A stretch of 64,000 bases of DNA from Gloeophyllum trabeum ATCC 11539 (GCF_000344685.1 NW_006920412.1:1033705-1097704), one strand, 5' to 3'; counted from the stretch's first letter, positions 34,171 through 50,831 are shown. The notes: generated by a model not told the origin, from the sequence alone. Numbers and translations: made by a program.

Positions 34171-35521
34171 ATGGGTGCGCTCGTTTCGTTTCTTGGCGTA
34201 ACATTCAGAGTCATATTCATGCTCATGCTTGACAGCGGGCCTGAGCGAAAACCCCTTCGCGTCGACGACTTCGCTGGACAAGAACCCGTTCGAGGACCCG
34301 GAGCCGCAGCCCGCCCACGCCCCGTACGATGCGCGCATGCAAGAGCTCGCCGCGCGCGAGCAGGAATTGCAACGACGAGAGCAGGAACTGAACCAGCGAG
34401 CAGAATACATAAGGACGCATGGACGTAATAACTTCCCGCCATGTGAGTGAAGCTTTGCATTCCATGGACTCGGGAGGCTCATGGGCTAGTGGGAACGTCA
34501 AGTCTACCCCTTGGTCTACCACTCCATACAGGATGAAATCCCAGAGGCTTCACGACCGCTCATCACGCAAATGTTTCGGCTGTGGCTGCTGCTGCTAGTA
34601 ACACTGCTGGTGAATATGGTGGCCCTCATATTCGCCACAATTGTGGGGACTGGAGATGGCTTCAGGGACTTTGGAGTCAGTATCATGTGAGTGTATGTAT
34701 CGTGGGAGGGCTGAGCATGTTTCTTATGGATGTCAGGTATATCCCCGTGATAGGCGCATTGTCGTTCTTGACGTGGTACAGGCCAGTCTTCTAAGTATAT
34801 GCGCACGATACGTCATGCTGAACCACACCCAGACCGATATATAATGGATATATGAAAGTAAGCGTGTTCGTATCATACTTTCACTGAGAATAACCAGTCG
34901 GGTTTCTCCAGGAGCAGTCACTGTATTACTGTAAGACGAGACCATCTGTCGCACCCTTACTGTCTTCACTGTCTTTCGCTACGCAGATGTGTACTTCTTC
35001 TTCGGAGGATGGCATATTCTGTTCAGCTTGTACATGTGAGAATTCATCATCAACGTTGTCCTCCATGCTTGAATTATTGACATCCTTCAAGGGCCATTGG
35101 CCTTCCAAGGTGGGGCGCTGTGCGACCGTTTAGAGTCCTGTTCATTTGACGTGTTCTTTCTGCAGCACTGGCTCAGCAGGTATCATCCAGACGGTAATAA
35201 TGTTTGCCCATGGAGGCGCAGGCATTGCAGGCGGCGTCTTGGGCGCTCTTGCTTCAGCCGGATGGGTCATTGAGGCCTTCGGGAGCCTATGGTTCTTCCG
35301 ACTGGTACGTATCTTACCTGTTCCCGTACGGGGCCTCATTGACTTACCATACGACGTAGATCTGGGCCCATGGGAAGGCAGCGGGCCACAGCTTCGACAA
35401 GGTACGTCACTCCGTACGGCGCTACACTAAGGCATTGTGGACACTTACATATTGTGTTTGCCTGCAGGCTAAAGGCGAATTCGCCACCCATGGCGCGAAG
35501 GCGTACTTCTCCCGGGGATAA
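34171..35521 (+). CDS. Secretory carrier membrane protein (SCAMP)
   Basis: Four-helix membrane protein of post-Golgi and recycling vesicles, working in vesicle trafficking. Ten exons (34171-34174, 34236-34442, 34503-34686, 34737-34781, 34833-34857, 34912-34930, 34987-35035, 35166-35304, 35360-35401, 35468-35521) give 255 aa. Features in order: N-terminal NPF repeats (SENPFAS, DKNPFEDP) that bind EH domains; a coiled coil (REQELQRREQELNQRAEYI); the SCAMP core with YPLVYHSIQDEIPEASRP, WYRPIYNGYMK and FFFGGWHILFSLY; a Gly-rich last helix; and the tail KAKGEFATHGAKAYF. The first coding exon is just ATGG. The WYR-PIYNGYM junction requires a GC donor (AG|GCCAGT, 34782). The frame is otherwise broken by a stop. 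Confidence 0.9.
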
Positions 35522-36147
35522 ACAATTTCTGTATGTAACGACTGGATGACACGCTTGAATATTTGTCTATCGGTAGCACGTACGATATTTTCTTTACGAA
35601 GTATAACTGCTGGTCGGACTCCACGCATATGTAAATTCGCGCAACGGTGATTTATGGGGAAGGGACATTGTGCAATACATGTACGTAGTCATCGAGGGCG
35701 TATTACAATGTGTCAGAGCGTTTTCCAGGACGTTCTGCGGGAGTGTATTGTTCAATTGAAACAAAACTGTGGCTTAGCCCGATAAGGTTCACAAGTAGAT
35801 TGTGGCCCTTGTCGGAGTTTGATTTGACTGATCAAGAGCGTGAACACGCTAATACCTTTTTCTTCCAACCTCCATCATCGAAAGGTCTGCTGTCCGCCAT
35901 GGCTGCCGCGCATGTTCTGCTTGCTGACGCTGAATGTTCTCTAGGTCAAAAAGCTTTTCAAAAAATCAGAAAAAAATACTGTTCAAAAAAGCAGTTGTTA
36001 TTTTCTCTATCTAGTGTGCGTATCATGCTCATCTTCCACCGTGGCGGGCGTGGTCGCTGAGAACACCTCCCTCCATTCCTTCCCTTCGCAGTCGCAGAAA
36101 AGTTCACAAAGCAGTAACGACCCCCTAAATCGTATATAAAAACCACA
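35522..36147. other. Intergenic and 5' leader of PAB1
   Basis: About 625 bases. Four A runs of 5-7 bases cluster at 35948-35990. A pyrimidine-rich tract ending in CGCAG lies at about 36065-36090, a possible leader intron acceptor. TATATAAAAA at 36132-36141 is only a few bases before the ATG and so is unlikely to be a TATA box for this start. Confidence 0.45.
35948..35990 (+). promoter_or_regulatory. A-rich tract upstream of PAB1
   Basis: Four A runs (35948-35952, 35960-35965, 35970-35976, 35985-35990) lie 160-200 bases before the PAB1 start. In animals an A-rich leader element lets PABP repress its own mRNA. Whether this tract is transcribed is unknown, so the role is an inference. Confidence 0.4.
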
Positions 36148-38488
<2,341 letters not shown>

Positions 38489-38877
38489 ACGGGTCACGGC
38501 TGTGATGGGTATGATGCGTAGTGGTGGGCGCTCGCTTGGGTTGTGCAGCTTTGTTCTCTTCGACGCTATCTTCGGTCCGTGCTGTGTTCGTCGACGGTTC
38601 CCTGTTCTCGCATTGCATCTTGCTACTTGCTTCATATCTCCGTAGTAGTGGGGGGTCTTACCTTTGTGTACTTGCGACAGAATAGAGAGATTCAGCTGCT
38701 TTAACTGATGTGTGAATGAGTACAATCCGTTTGCTTTCGGAGAAGCAAGCAAGGGGCTCAACCGAACTTGGTGTCGCATCGCCACAGAATGTTTAATCGG
38801 ATGCGGTGACGTACATGTACTACGCGTACTATGGGGCGCGCAGTTGCTGCAGGTCTGCCCCCTCTTAATCCTCGACT
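38489..38877. other. Intergenic between PAB1 and the next gene
   Basis: About 390 bases: PAB1 3' untranslated region and the promoter of the downstream membrane protein. No gene seen. Confidence 0.4.
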
Positions 38878-39676
38878 ATGGCTACCGACATTGAGATGGA
38901 AGACTTGAACAGAAAGACAGACCCAGGGCTGGATCCTCTCAATGCCGACAAGCCTATATACGAGTCTCAGGACGCAAGGGAGAGCACCGTCTCGCTTTGG
39001 GTCTGGGTGTCCTCTGCAATGTTAGTGTACTCTTCCTCCATCTCAAATTGCTGCATCGTTGCTGAATGGATTGTATAGCCTTGGATTTGCCTCGCTACCT
39101 CTTCTGCTCTTCCCCAGGCTAATCCTATTTACGTCGGAAGCTTCTACCGAGGCCAGGACACTGCTGACGCCTCTGGAGTCCTTCCTATGCACGCACTTCG
39201 GAATTTTGCTTGCAACTATAGCCTTAACACTAGTCCTGAATGTACAGCACGTTCCTTCACTCCATTCACTGCCCTTGCTTACATGGTATCCTCGAAGATA
39301 CCCTCTTATGCGCCCATTGCGCCCAGGGAAGAGATTACGAATATCCAAACGCATCCTCTGCTTGGTCCACTTACGGGCGCCTGTGTTCTATCAGCCTTTC
39401 TGGCGTGGAATACTAGAGATGTCGGTCCACTGGCCACGTTGGTTTTCCTAGGAACGGGGACAGTAGGGCTTTCCGGTCTCTGGGCGGTAGGTGCATACAC
39501 TCTCGAATGCGTACTTATTTATAGTTTTGCTTGCATAGATTGTATTTGCTGGGACTGCAAGGATATCGAGAAAGACCGGTGCCGACAAGCACACTTCGAC
39601 GTTCATCTTCGGGAATAGGTCCGCTGCTTCAAAGCAGAAGAAACAGTGGAAGAAGGAACAGAAAGCGCGGCAATGA
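38878..39676 (+). CDS. Small four-helix membrane protein, unknown function
   Basis: Not recognised. Exons 38878-39020, 39079-39241, 39298-39486 and 39539-39676 give 210 aa. An acidic N-terminus ([14 protein letters not shown]) is followed by four hydrophobic stretches: [57 protein letters not shown] and [21 protein letters not shown] strongly basic C-terminus ([16 protein letters not shown]) ends the chain, suggesting it stays in the cytosol. All junctions preserve frame, and helix 1 is completed by splicing. The 3' end lies only about 190 bp from the convergent end of SRP54. Confidence 0.75.
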
Positions 39677-39863
39677 CCTCTTCGGTGAATCACAATTGTA
39701 GCATAGCATCTTGTAGCGTAGAATCTGTACGTATCATATCTTGGTTCACAGGCCCGTTTTGGTCTGCCGCAATATCACGCATGTCGTATACATATTGTTG
39801 GGAGTCCGCGAAAAACAAGCCAATGAAACTACGCTACATGAATATTATAGTAGATACAGTATA

Positions 39864-42021
<2,158 letters not shown>

Positions 42022-42113
42022 AACGGTGGAAGCTGGGATAGAGAGCGTGGGAACATCACCTCCGCGTTCTTGTCTCTCGATCAGATCCCTGCAATTGTGG
42101 CGCGGCGAGCACT
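42022..42113. promoter_or_regulatory. 92-bp bidirectional promoter SRP54 / SPT8
   Basis: The start codons of SRP54 (-) and SPT8 (+) are separated by only 92 bp, so transcription of both must begin within it or inside the other gene's 5' end. No TATA word is present. Confidence 0.55.
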
Positions 42114-44529
42114 ATGGCCAACAGCGACCTCGAAGACGATGACTTCGACTTCGACGTGCACGCGGAGGTGGACGCGGACGCGGACGGCGACGAAGACATT
42201 GACGAAGATATTTTAGACGCGGTGGAGGCCGAGATTGGCGCAGATGATGCTACGGAGGGCGACGAGGTGCGTTGTGGATCGCAGTGCTAGCCTGAGTACG
42301 GCATCCCTAGGTCCGCCCTAACTCTACCTGACATTGCTGCCTCAAGGACGGCTACTTTGATGATTCTGACGAGGGGGAAGAAGACGAGGACGAAGAAGAG
42401 TTACCCGAGGGTCTGGCAGTGCAGACGCCAGTCCTCGATCCAAAGCCTCCAGCGTACGTTGGGGAGACACCCTTGCCCCCGCAGGAGATCGTCCATAACA
42501 CCCTAGCTGGTAAGTTATCAGCTAAGCTCTGTACTCTTCTCTTCTGTAATTATTTCCGGTAAGTTCCCCCAACGACTGCACCTTCCCCTCCCCGCGAACG
42601 TACGCCAGGCCCGCTGTCGCCGGCACAACAACGACGCGCTCAAATCCTCGCCACCTTCAACCCTTCTTCGCCACGATCCTACACAGTAGAAGCAATGTGT
42701 GCGATCCCCCAGCCCCACCCGACACACTCCCTAGCCGCATCACTTTGTATGACCCATCTCCTAACAGGCTGCGACGACGGATATGTCCGCGACTACGACA
42801 TATTCGCCGCAGTAAATGGGAAGAACTTTCTAACAGCCCCTCAGCGGCACCATTGCGGTGTAATTGAGGGCACTATGAAAGCTGGCCAGTTACGATTCTG
42901 GTGGGAGAACCCCGCGGACCCGGAAAGGTTAGGTAACATTCCGGCGGAGGAGATCCCTCTATCTCCCGTATACAGCCTGGCCATGCACTCGGACGCTTTA
43001 TGGGCCCTAGCTGGGTCAGATGTAAGTGCTACTCCGTGTCTGCGCCTTACATTACAAAATTGTTTATGCTCGGTTCCCGACAGCAAGGCCATATTAATTT
43101 GTTCACCGTACGCCATGATCCAGGGCGGTTGTGTCACGTTATGCGCGGCCATCGCGGCCATGTGTCTGCGCTATCTATACAGCACGATGAGAAGGGTTTT
43201 CTCAGTGCCGGGTGGGATGGGGATGCTATTGTAAGTTTCTTTGGAAGATGCATATCATTATATGCTTTAACTTGATTAGCACTGGGATTTGAATACGGGC
43301 CAGATCACTAAGAAATTCACGGCCCATGGTGCGCAGCTGGCAAGCATTGCGTTCCGTCCCATTTGTGCACGCCCATGGATCCCGCCTTCGACCAATCCCA
43401 AGTCCGAGGAACTCGACGGACTATGGGTGACGCCGAAGAAAGAAGAGGACTCCGTCGACTTCCAGCAGGGGAATCCTCAAGTGAATGGTGCGCCAGGTGG
43501 AGCTCTTGCCGCACCACCTCAACCCAGCGGCTCTAGACCACCTCCCGACGACAGTGATACAAAGTCGGACGCATCATTCGATCCGTTATTCGATGATGAA
43601 CCTGACGGTGATGGCCAGGACGGCGACAATGCCTCCGTGTTTCGTACTGCCGCGGGAGTTCCAACCGGAAATCAGGCATTTGGCGCGACGTCCATCGGAC
43701 AGTCTAGGTTGACTTCGCAACCGGCGTACTCGCGGACAGCTGGTGCGCCTGCCCCCAGGAATGCGCCCCCGCTTCTGGATTCGCGTGAATACGCGGCGTT
43801 TTCGCCCGACACGTTCTTAACGGCGTCTGTTGACGGGCAGGTCATCTTATGGGATGCTAGGGCATCACCAGGCCGCGGCGTTGGACGGTTGTGGATGAAC
43901 GAGAAGACGCCTCCATGGTGTCAATCGGTACGGTGTCTTGATAACTCTTGGCTTAACCTCTTATCTTATCAAAAGTTTCTCGAAGGCTTGCTGGTCGGCC
44001 AATGGCGAGCAGATCTACGCTGGGCGCCGGAACGGGACGGTGGATATCTGGGACGTCCGTCAAATGGGCACCTCTGGGCCCGAAAACACTCCCCGCCTGA
44101 TGAAGACATTGCGCAACCCGGCTTCATCTGGCGTGGTGTCCTGCGTCGTAGCATTTCCGGACGGCCGTCACCTGGCATGGTAAGCGTCTCATTTAGAATA
44201 CCAAAGTCTAGCTTTTCATAGCTCTACTTCAGCGCGTCCCAAGATAACATCAGACTTTGGAACGTGGCTGAGGCTGGCGAACCCGATGCTTCGGGTCGAG
44301 TCAGAAGCGGAGCCCAGTTCAAGATCATTCCGGGCCACCACGGTGGCTACATCTCCCAGATGCGTGAGTAGCAAAGGTAGACTATGTCTCCTGATTAGTG
44401 TGCTGATCTGCGCACCTTGTAGTGGTAGATCCCGCGGCCCGCTTCCTGGTCTCCGCCAGCAGTAACCGCGGATGGCACGGCGATTCGACGCGCACGGTCT
44501 TCGTGCACGAGATTAAACACATTCAATAG
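42114..44529 (+). CDS. SPT8: SAGA complex subunit Spt8 (WD repeat)
   Basis: WD40 subunit of the SAGA co-activator that contacts TBP at promoters in the nucleus. Exons 42114-42266, 42347-42509, 42564-43021, 43084-43230, 43280-43927, 43986-44179, 44233-44363 and 44423-44529 give 666 aa. The N-terminus is very acidic (repeated Asp/Glu). The propeller begins HLLTGCDDGYVRDYD, then GHINLFTVRHDPGRL, GHRGHVSALSIQ, FLSAGWDGDAIHWDL, TGQITKKFTAHGAQLASIAF, a disordered insert of about 130 residues, VDGQVILWDAR, GRRNGTVDIWDVR, CASQDNIRLWN and FLVSASSNRGWHGD. The insert inside the propeller is usual in Spt8. Introns are 49-80 nt. Confidence 0.92.
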
Positions 44530-44877
44530 GCCATTGCCGGAATGACGGAGTTCACCCCACCGTCTCTGAATCGACCGTGTACAATACGCATTCTATGTAG
44601 GTATAGGTATTATTACATCCTTGTTGTATTGGGTAGATGTATATGTAAAGAGTTTAAGTATATATCTCGGGAGTGCCTCGCCCCCACAGACGAATGAGGA
44701 GCTAGTTCCACTGAGTTTGCGTGTGAGGTAAGCAGAGATGCTACAGCGCCCGGGCGATATGAAATTGGAGTTGCATCCTCCATTCGATCGTCTCCCGCCT
44801 TTAAACTCTTATGGCATACCATGCTGCCCACAATTCGGAGCCGTTTGGGCTAGTTATGGGCACCTCCACAGCTATCC
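44530..44877. other. Intergenic, promoter of the methyltransferase gene
   Basis: About 350 bases with SPT8 3' end and the next promoter; no gene seen. Confidence 0.4.
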
Positions 44878-46214
44878 ATGTCTGCCCAACAATCCCCCAT
44901 GTCTGACGAAGATACCTTTGTGGGCGAGGACGCCTCTCGATATTTCACGCAGCTGCACGGTCGTCGGCGCAACGTCCTTAATGAGCGATATATGCTCCCC
45001 GCGGACGAAGATGAGATTCGCGTAAGTTGCATTGTAGTAATTTCTTTGGGGTATAGGTTGACAGTCTCTCAGCGGTACAGTTACCACCACCGCATCCTGC
45101 AGTTTGTCTGCGCAGGCCGTAATTATGTTGGCCCGGTCAAGGAGGTTCTGACCTACCCCGGCGTCAAGCACAAGAGGAGGGTCCTCGATGTCGGCACTGG
45201 GGGAGGATTGTGGTAGGCCAGACGTGCCCCTCAGATGTTACTTGCTCTTACTTAGCTCAGGGCTATCGAGATGGCGGACGAGTTCCCTCGGGTGGATGTT
45301 ACTGGAGTTGATCTCGCACCCATACAGCCGAGGTAAAATATAGCAACTTGATTTCATGTACCTTAGCTTACATTTGGTGTGGACACATAGGGAGGTGCCG
45401 CCAAATTGCTCGTAAGTGGCCGATGTTACCGTGTATACAAAGCATTAACGTCTATCGCTCAGGTTCGAGCTGTGTGATCTCGACGGGCCTGAGCTCCCGT
45501 ATTCGAACCATGCCTATGACATAATCCACGCAAGGTCAATGCATACGGGGGTAAGCATCGCTCCCTATACTTGTATCTCAGTCATTCAATTCCCGCAGAT
45601 TGGCAATTACCAACAGTTCGTCAATGAACTGACAAGGATGCTGCGTCCAGGCGGCATCCTCATCCTGATAGAACCCGACTCGCAACCCGTCGTGGACGGT
45701 CAGCTCGTCGGGATTCCCCCTCACGATGCTCTCGGCGCAATAACGTCGTCAGGCAAACGCCCTCAAACGTCGTATGCTTCCGGCGCTCCGGGGTGGTTCG
45801 CCCTTTGGGAAGCATATCGGAACTGCCTCACACGGAAGGGCGTCGATGTAAACGTCCCATCGCACCTCGGGGCCATCATCCGGCAGACGGGTGCCTACGA
45901 GAAGATCCGTGTGCAAGAAGCCAGCATCCCCATCGGCTTCTGGCCCAAAGGTCAGTCGCTTAAATAGCCCGAGTCACCCGCCGTTTATTGTCTGACCGCC
46001 ATGTTGATTTCAAGACGAGACGTTGCTCACTATCGGGCAGCTAGCCTGGATGGAGTACGACCATCTCCTGCCGGCTATGCGGCCGATGCTGCTGGAGGCC
46101 GGGATACCCGAGTGGAAAGTGAAGGTGCTCATTGAAGATGCTCACCGCGACATGTACGAGCCCGTTATGCCACCGTCCGTCCGCCTGCACGTCGTGCATG
46201 CCATTAAAAAGTAA
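44878..46214 (+). CDS. SAM-dependent methyltransferase (class I, LaeA/UbiE-like)
   Basis: Exons 44878-45021, 45073-45212, 45261-45332, 45391-45411, 45463-45550, 45599-45950 and 46015-46214 give 338 aa. The N-terminus (DTFVGEDASRYFTQLHGRRR) precedes a HHRILQF-type helix common in fungal methyltransferases. Motif I is VLDVGTGGGLWAIEMADEFP. Then come VDVTGVDLAP, a 21-nt exon giving EVPPNCS, DIIHARSMHTG, LTRMLRPGGILILIEPD, and a C-terminal region GQLAWMEYDHLLPAMRPMLL. The substrate is unknown: similar proteins range from secondary-metabolism regulators to small-molecule enzymes. No biosynthetic cluster surrounds it, so a housekeeping or regulatory role is as likely. Confidence 0.84.
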
Positions 46215-46540
46215 GGTGGTTTTCTTGCTTATCTTGGAGTCTAGGCTTCGTTTTGCATCAATCTTGCATTGTTTTCTTGCATCCCACTTCCTCAAGGACT
46301 CGCCATAGACATTGTAGCATACTCTTATGTATTATCTCTTGCCTTAGGATACCTATACATGAGGATCGTTGACAGGCTGTGATTGATCGCGGTCAGCCGG
46401 AATCACGCTTTCTCATCGTAGAGCCTAGAGTCTGATGTACACAGTGATGAGTATGGATTGTTATGAGTAGTGAGGGGTGCTGATTACTATTCTAACTTGT
46501 AGCCTGTAAGTCTATAACCGAGAAGTCCTATGCTACTACC
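46215..46540. other. Convergent 3' intergenic region
   Basis: About 325 AT-rich bases between the 3' ends of the methyltransferase (+) and NAA25 (-). No gene seen. Confidence 0.4.
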
Positions 46541-49500
46541 TTATGCATGAACTGAGGTTACTTTGAGGATACCTTTCGCAACACCCTCTAACACCTTTTT
46601 GCGAGAGTCGGTGACTCTTTTTGCGACGTCGAGGACGAAGTCATGATCAATCTGTCGCCATATATGGTTCGTCTTATAGCAACGGGAGATATGAAGTGAC
46701 TCACCTGGCCGGTCGCCTGGACAGGCTTACAAAGTTCTACGAAGGCCTTACGTCGCTCTTGGGTACCCTCCTTTTCGCTGATCTTCGTTAACTCTGCGGA
46801 CATTTCCTTCAAGACGTCCGCGGCCTTCGTTCGAATCGTTTTGCAGCTCGCAACCAACTGTAGCAATACCCATCAATCCCTGTCCCTGGAGAAACCACAG
46901 GGACTCACGGCGCCAAGCTTATGGATTTTCACGATGGACGCTGGTTTGAAACGAAGAGTCTCGATCGTGAACAGGATCAAAGCCTGCGTAGCGGTCAATA
47001 CCACATACTGCCAAGAGGTCGAAACAGCGCACTTCCTGAGTCAAAGCAGCCACATGAAGAAGCTCAGGTGGCAGAGCACCGCCTTCAACTAGCTGTTTGA
47101 AACGGGCTAGCATGTCTGCGGACAATAATATTTTTGAGCGCAAAAAGTAGCGCAAAAACGAAGGGTCCCGACCATCGAAGAAACCAGCGATTGATGCCGG
47201 CGCATCCTTCACTGGTGGTGCCTCCTCGTCTTTCTTAGCGTGCCCATTGGTGGGAAGATCAGCGGAGATGTCGATGCCCTGTAATGGACGCCCCGTCTTG
47301 GCTTCAGTCTGCTTCGACGCTTCGGCTAGAACAGCTGAGGGTGGGGGCCGTATGTGATCATGGTGAGGTTCCAACCATTCACCCAAAACTGTGGCAAAGT
47401 CATAAAATGCGAGTTCACTGGGAGTTAACTGTCAAATGTAAGCGTTGACAACTGGCATCGCTATAGCTTTGTTTACCTGGTCCAACTCTTCCTGTTTGCG
47501 GTGAGCCAGCCGTTCCTTCAGTGGTCGTTGGATTTCAGGTTCATGACTTTGCTTGGGTCTGTCCCCGATTAACAGTTTGGCTTCTACTGTCTCGTCTACA
47601 TCACTAGCGTGTTGCAGCGCCCTGATGTAGATCTTCAAGAAAGCAAACAGCCATCCTGACTAAGAGGAGACCATTAGATAGCGCAGCCAGAAAACCTACA
47701 CCATGCAAATACGCACTCCTGGCAAATTCTTAAATAACAACGTTTGCTCAAATGTTGATTTCTGACCGCGAGGTTGATAGTTACTGAAAACTTTGATGTC
47801 TCGGTTGTCGTAATGATCTGATCCATGTCGAGGCCAGTCAGGGTTGAAGTGTAATTATTTAGAAAGAATGTAGTCACTTACATCGGTCGAAATTGAACTT
47901 CAGCTCGATGAGTTCCATGTCAATCAACTCCGAGTTCACCGGCTCATGTGTTATCCTCATCCGGACATGCTCAAGCTTTACAAGGTCCCTTTGGAGTGAA
48001 TTATCGAGTCTCTCTTCCAAAGCAATCAGATCCGGAATCTGAAGCAAGACGATCGGTGTGAGAAGAAGGTCCGTAGAGGAGCTACAAAACGCACCTGTGA
48101 GTATTTCTCCTGAGTAAATGCCCTGACAATGAAATCCGAAGTCTGCTGCGGATGAGTATCGACCTTCCCAATCCTCAACGTCAAACGATTCCTGACCTCA
48201 TGGGAGTTGCTCATGTAGATGTGGCTGGATTCGAGGCACTCAGAAGGGTACGTCAAGTCGCCCGTGGCAGCCAGAGAGAAAGTTGAGGCTCTTGCTAGGA
48301 CCAAGTGCGAAAGGGTGTCATTCTGAACCTGCTTCACGTGTAACAGCCGGTAGTGTTCCAGTGCTAGACTGGGTGCGCCTGGGGATTTACTTCAATGGAG
48401 AAGGTCAAGCGTCGACGGATATGCTGACTAACCGAGTAATCTGTATATTTGGATAAGCAGCAACCGCATATGGTACGATTGCTTACTTCTGCCGAGACCG
48501 TATTCGAGGACCACAGCCGCATTATACAGCTGTGCCTCACCGCCGCCAGCTGTCCAAGAGGAGATGAATGCATGCGCCGCAAGGAGAGCAAGATCATCAG
48601 CAGGCTGCAGCTCCGTCTCAGGTAAACTCTTCCCAAGCGGCAAACCCGTCAGGTACGCCTTGGTATACTCCGATGCGCGCTCCGATTCCAACTCTGCAGT
48701 TATCTGAGCCTCAGGGATAGTGTACCGCCGTGTCTTATACCAGTTTATTGTACGACGCAGATTCGGCTCGGTGTCCTGATAGATATCAGTCAGAAAACGC
48801 ACTTTCCGTCCACATATAACGAGTAAACTCACATATGAAGGTTGGACAGAGTCCAGAAAGGTGGTCCATTTGGAAAGAGTGTCACTGTCCAAGTCCAGAT
48901 ATGGCTGAATATCCTCGAAGAAGCACATCTTCTCTCCAAACTGATGCCAATATTTTTGCATGAGAGAAAGGAGCTCCGAAGAATCTAGGGTAAACCGGTC
49001 AGGAAGTGATGCATCGAGATACAGGTTATCCACCTTGACAGAAATCGTGATGTCTTGATCGTTTCTCTAGCTCGATAAGCGCTAGTAGACCTGAGCGATC
49101 CTTAACGCCGTCCTCCTCGGCAACGCGGTTGAATAGTTCTCTGGCCTGTGTAATGCGCTCGAGGCACTCAGCCCGGGAATCCTCGTCGACAGGCGACGAC
49201 GAAGTGACGGAGGAAAAGGTCGCGTCGAGGACGGACAGGAATTCCAGCCAATTCCGATCCCTTGACAGCAGCCAGTCGTAGGGGTAATCCCATCAGCTCA
49301 CGAGACCCGCCTCAGCTCAACAGACTCACTTCTTCTCCGTGATTCGGTGCTCCGCGAGCTCTCGCTCCTGCGTCCACCGGCCGGAGAGGCGCCATAGTTC
49401 TCGACGGAGCTCATCGACAACTAGACTCGCATTATACATGTTCCTGCCAGTCTCGTGATCTAGCACCTTTTGTGCATCGTCAAACATTCCCAGTTCACGC

Positions 49501-50363
49501 AGCACAGTGAGATGCAGGTATAGTCGATCAGGCATGACATAAGCTGGCGTTGGGGATGTCATGAGTTTGCTGTGTGCAAGCTTATGGAGGAGGCCTTTCA
49601 TGTTCTCGGGAGTCGCTGGATCATTGGCCTGTATGTTGTAGCGTGAGAGGTTCGAAAGCATTTCTACATGTCGAGAGGACTCACCTGGAGCATGACAGCA
49701 ATAACGTACCAGTAGATATACCTGTCCTCTTGGAACTGCTTATGCATTTTGGTGGCAACCTGCACCCATGTCGGCATCAGGTCACGATCAGATTTGAAAC
49801 GACTGTCCCTCACCAGCTGTGCGGCTTTCCAGTTCCCAATCCTGGCGTTTGCGAAGAAGGTCTGTGCTCCATATTCCTCGTTGAAAGGTTGCGCCTTAAA
49901 GGCTTCCTCGAACATCTTGACAACGTCCGTGTCTGGCTGAGCGTCAGGACTCGAATACACGCATAGGTATTCATCCAAATGAACTGACGACGACCAAGAC
50001 CGCGGAGGACATGCGACATGGCGGACAGCGTCGCGTCATCCATGGGTCGGTGTGCAAGTACTTCATCGCATAGCATCAATGATTCCTCGACCTTTTGCGA
50101 TCGGACTAGAGCCAATGCCTTGAGGGCCTATCCGACTGACGCGTCAGGGACCACGTCTTAGCATAGCAGGTTTCATACCTTCAACAGGTCATTATTCGGC
50201 TGCTTCTTCAAGAGCTTGTTGCAAGAAACTATGGCCGACTTGTTGGAGCCCGTGTCGAGTGCATCTGAATAAACCAAGTGAGCCAGACGCGTCCCATCCT
50301 GCAACGCAGCATAACCTCCGAACCGTAAATTGGGCGGATCTGGCGTTCCAAGGCAGCAGACAT
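46541..50363 (-). CDS. MDM20: N-terminal acetyltransferase B auxiliary subunit (Naa25/Mdm20)
   Basis: Ribosome-associated scaffold of NatB, which acetylates proteins starting Met-Asp/Glu/Asn/Gln (actin, tropomyosin) with Naa20. Sixteen exons (50363-50324, 50264-50179, 50127-49985, 49949-49685, 49628-49330, 49260-49034, 48984-48833, 48775-48433, 48378-48095, 48038-47882, 47817-47717, 47659-47477, 47428-47033, 46983-46909, 46857-46705, 46651-46541) give about 1004 aa. TPR-like helices run through the N-terminal half (ALERQIRPIYDALDTGSNK; PDRLYLHLTVLRELGMFDDA). FGEKMCFFEDIQPYL and NYQPRGQKSTFEQTLLFK mark the Mdm20 core. The end is IDHDFVLDVAKRVTDSRKK. The junction at 49984/49950 implies a 35-nt intron and is doubtful; a frameshift or another splice is possible. 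The rest keep frame. Confidence 0.88.
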
Positions 50364-50585
50364 CGGACAACAAAGTCGGTCACAAAAGAGGATCTTCAAA
50401 AACACGACAGCCCAGCAGGAAGAGTTCACGGAGTACCGACAGCAGTCCGGGGTATACACGTCGCGTACAAATTTGAGGCGTCCTTCCGTGACGCGCCGAA
50501 TAGTGCTTCCGACCAGACGCACCGGCAGGGTACCCCATCCACCGTCACCGAAGTTAACCGTAGGAGCGGTAGTGTATCCTCTGCA

Positions 50586-50831
50586 ATGCCGCCCGTCTTA
50601 CTTTCTCGGTCAGCTGCTCATTCCCTATCTATCGGCACATACGACTGAAGAGATATCAGAGCGTTGGATCCCTTGCTCGGCGTGTTTACAGGGCTAACTG
50701 CCTACTACCTCTACGAGACGCATCCACGTACTGCCCCGCCGCCTGGCGAACGGCTGCAAGAGCTGGCGAAGTGGAAGTGGTCTAGATGGCAGCAAGAGAG
50801 AGAGGAAAGGCTACGCGCTAACGAACCATGA
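50586..50831 (+). CDS. NCE101: Non-classical export protein Nce101 family
   Basis: Small membrane protein. Exons 50586-50608 and 50660-50831 give 64 aa; the intron is 51 nt. The sequence starts MPPVLLSRALDPLLGVFTG, matching the Nce101 pattern of an N-terminal (I/L)SRALDP motif running into a single hydrophobic segment, here GVFTGLTAYYLYE. A basic/aromatic helix (LAKWKWSRWQQEREERLR) follows. Yeast Nce101 was linked to leaderless protein export, but its mechanism is unclear; similarity to small mitochondrial proteins is also possible. Each exon alone is too short to notice, and only splicing joins them. It is divergent from NAA25 with 222 bp between starts. Confidence 0.72.

Noticed and set aside
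47009..47032. A 25-nt intron in NAA25 after ALTQE
   Set aside because: Too short. A 49-nt intron with a later acceptor (46984-47032) restores the conserved RFKPASIVKIHK segment.
49960..50000. NAA25 intron ending at the good branch/acceptor CTGACGCTCAG (49933-49950 region)
   Set aside because: No donor with a matching phase exists nearby; a 24-nt intron would be required.
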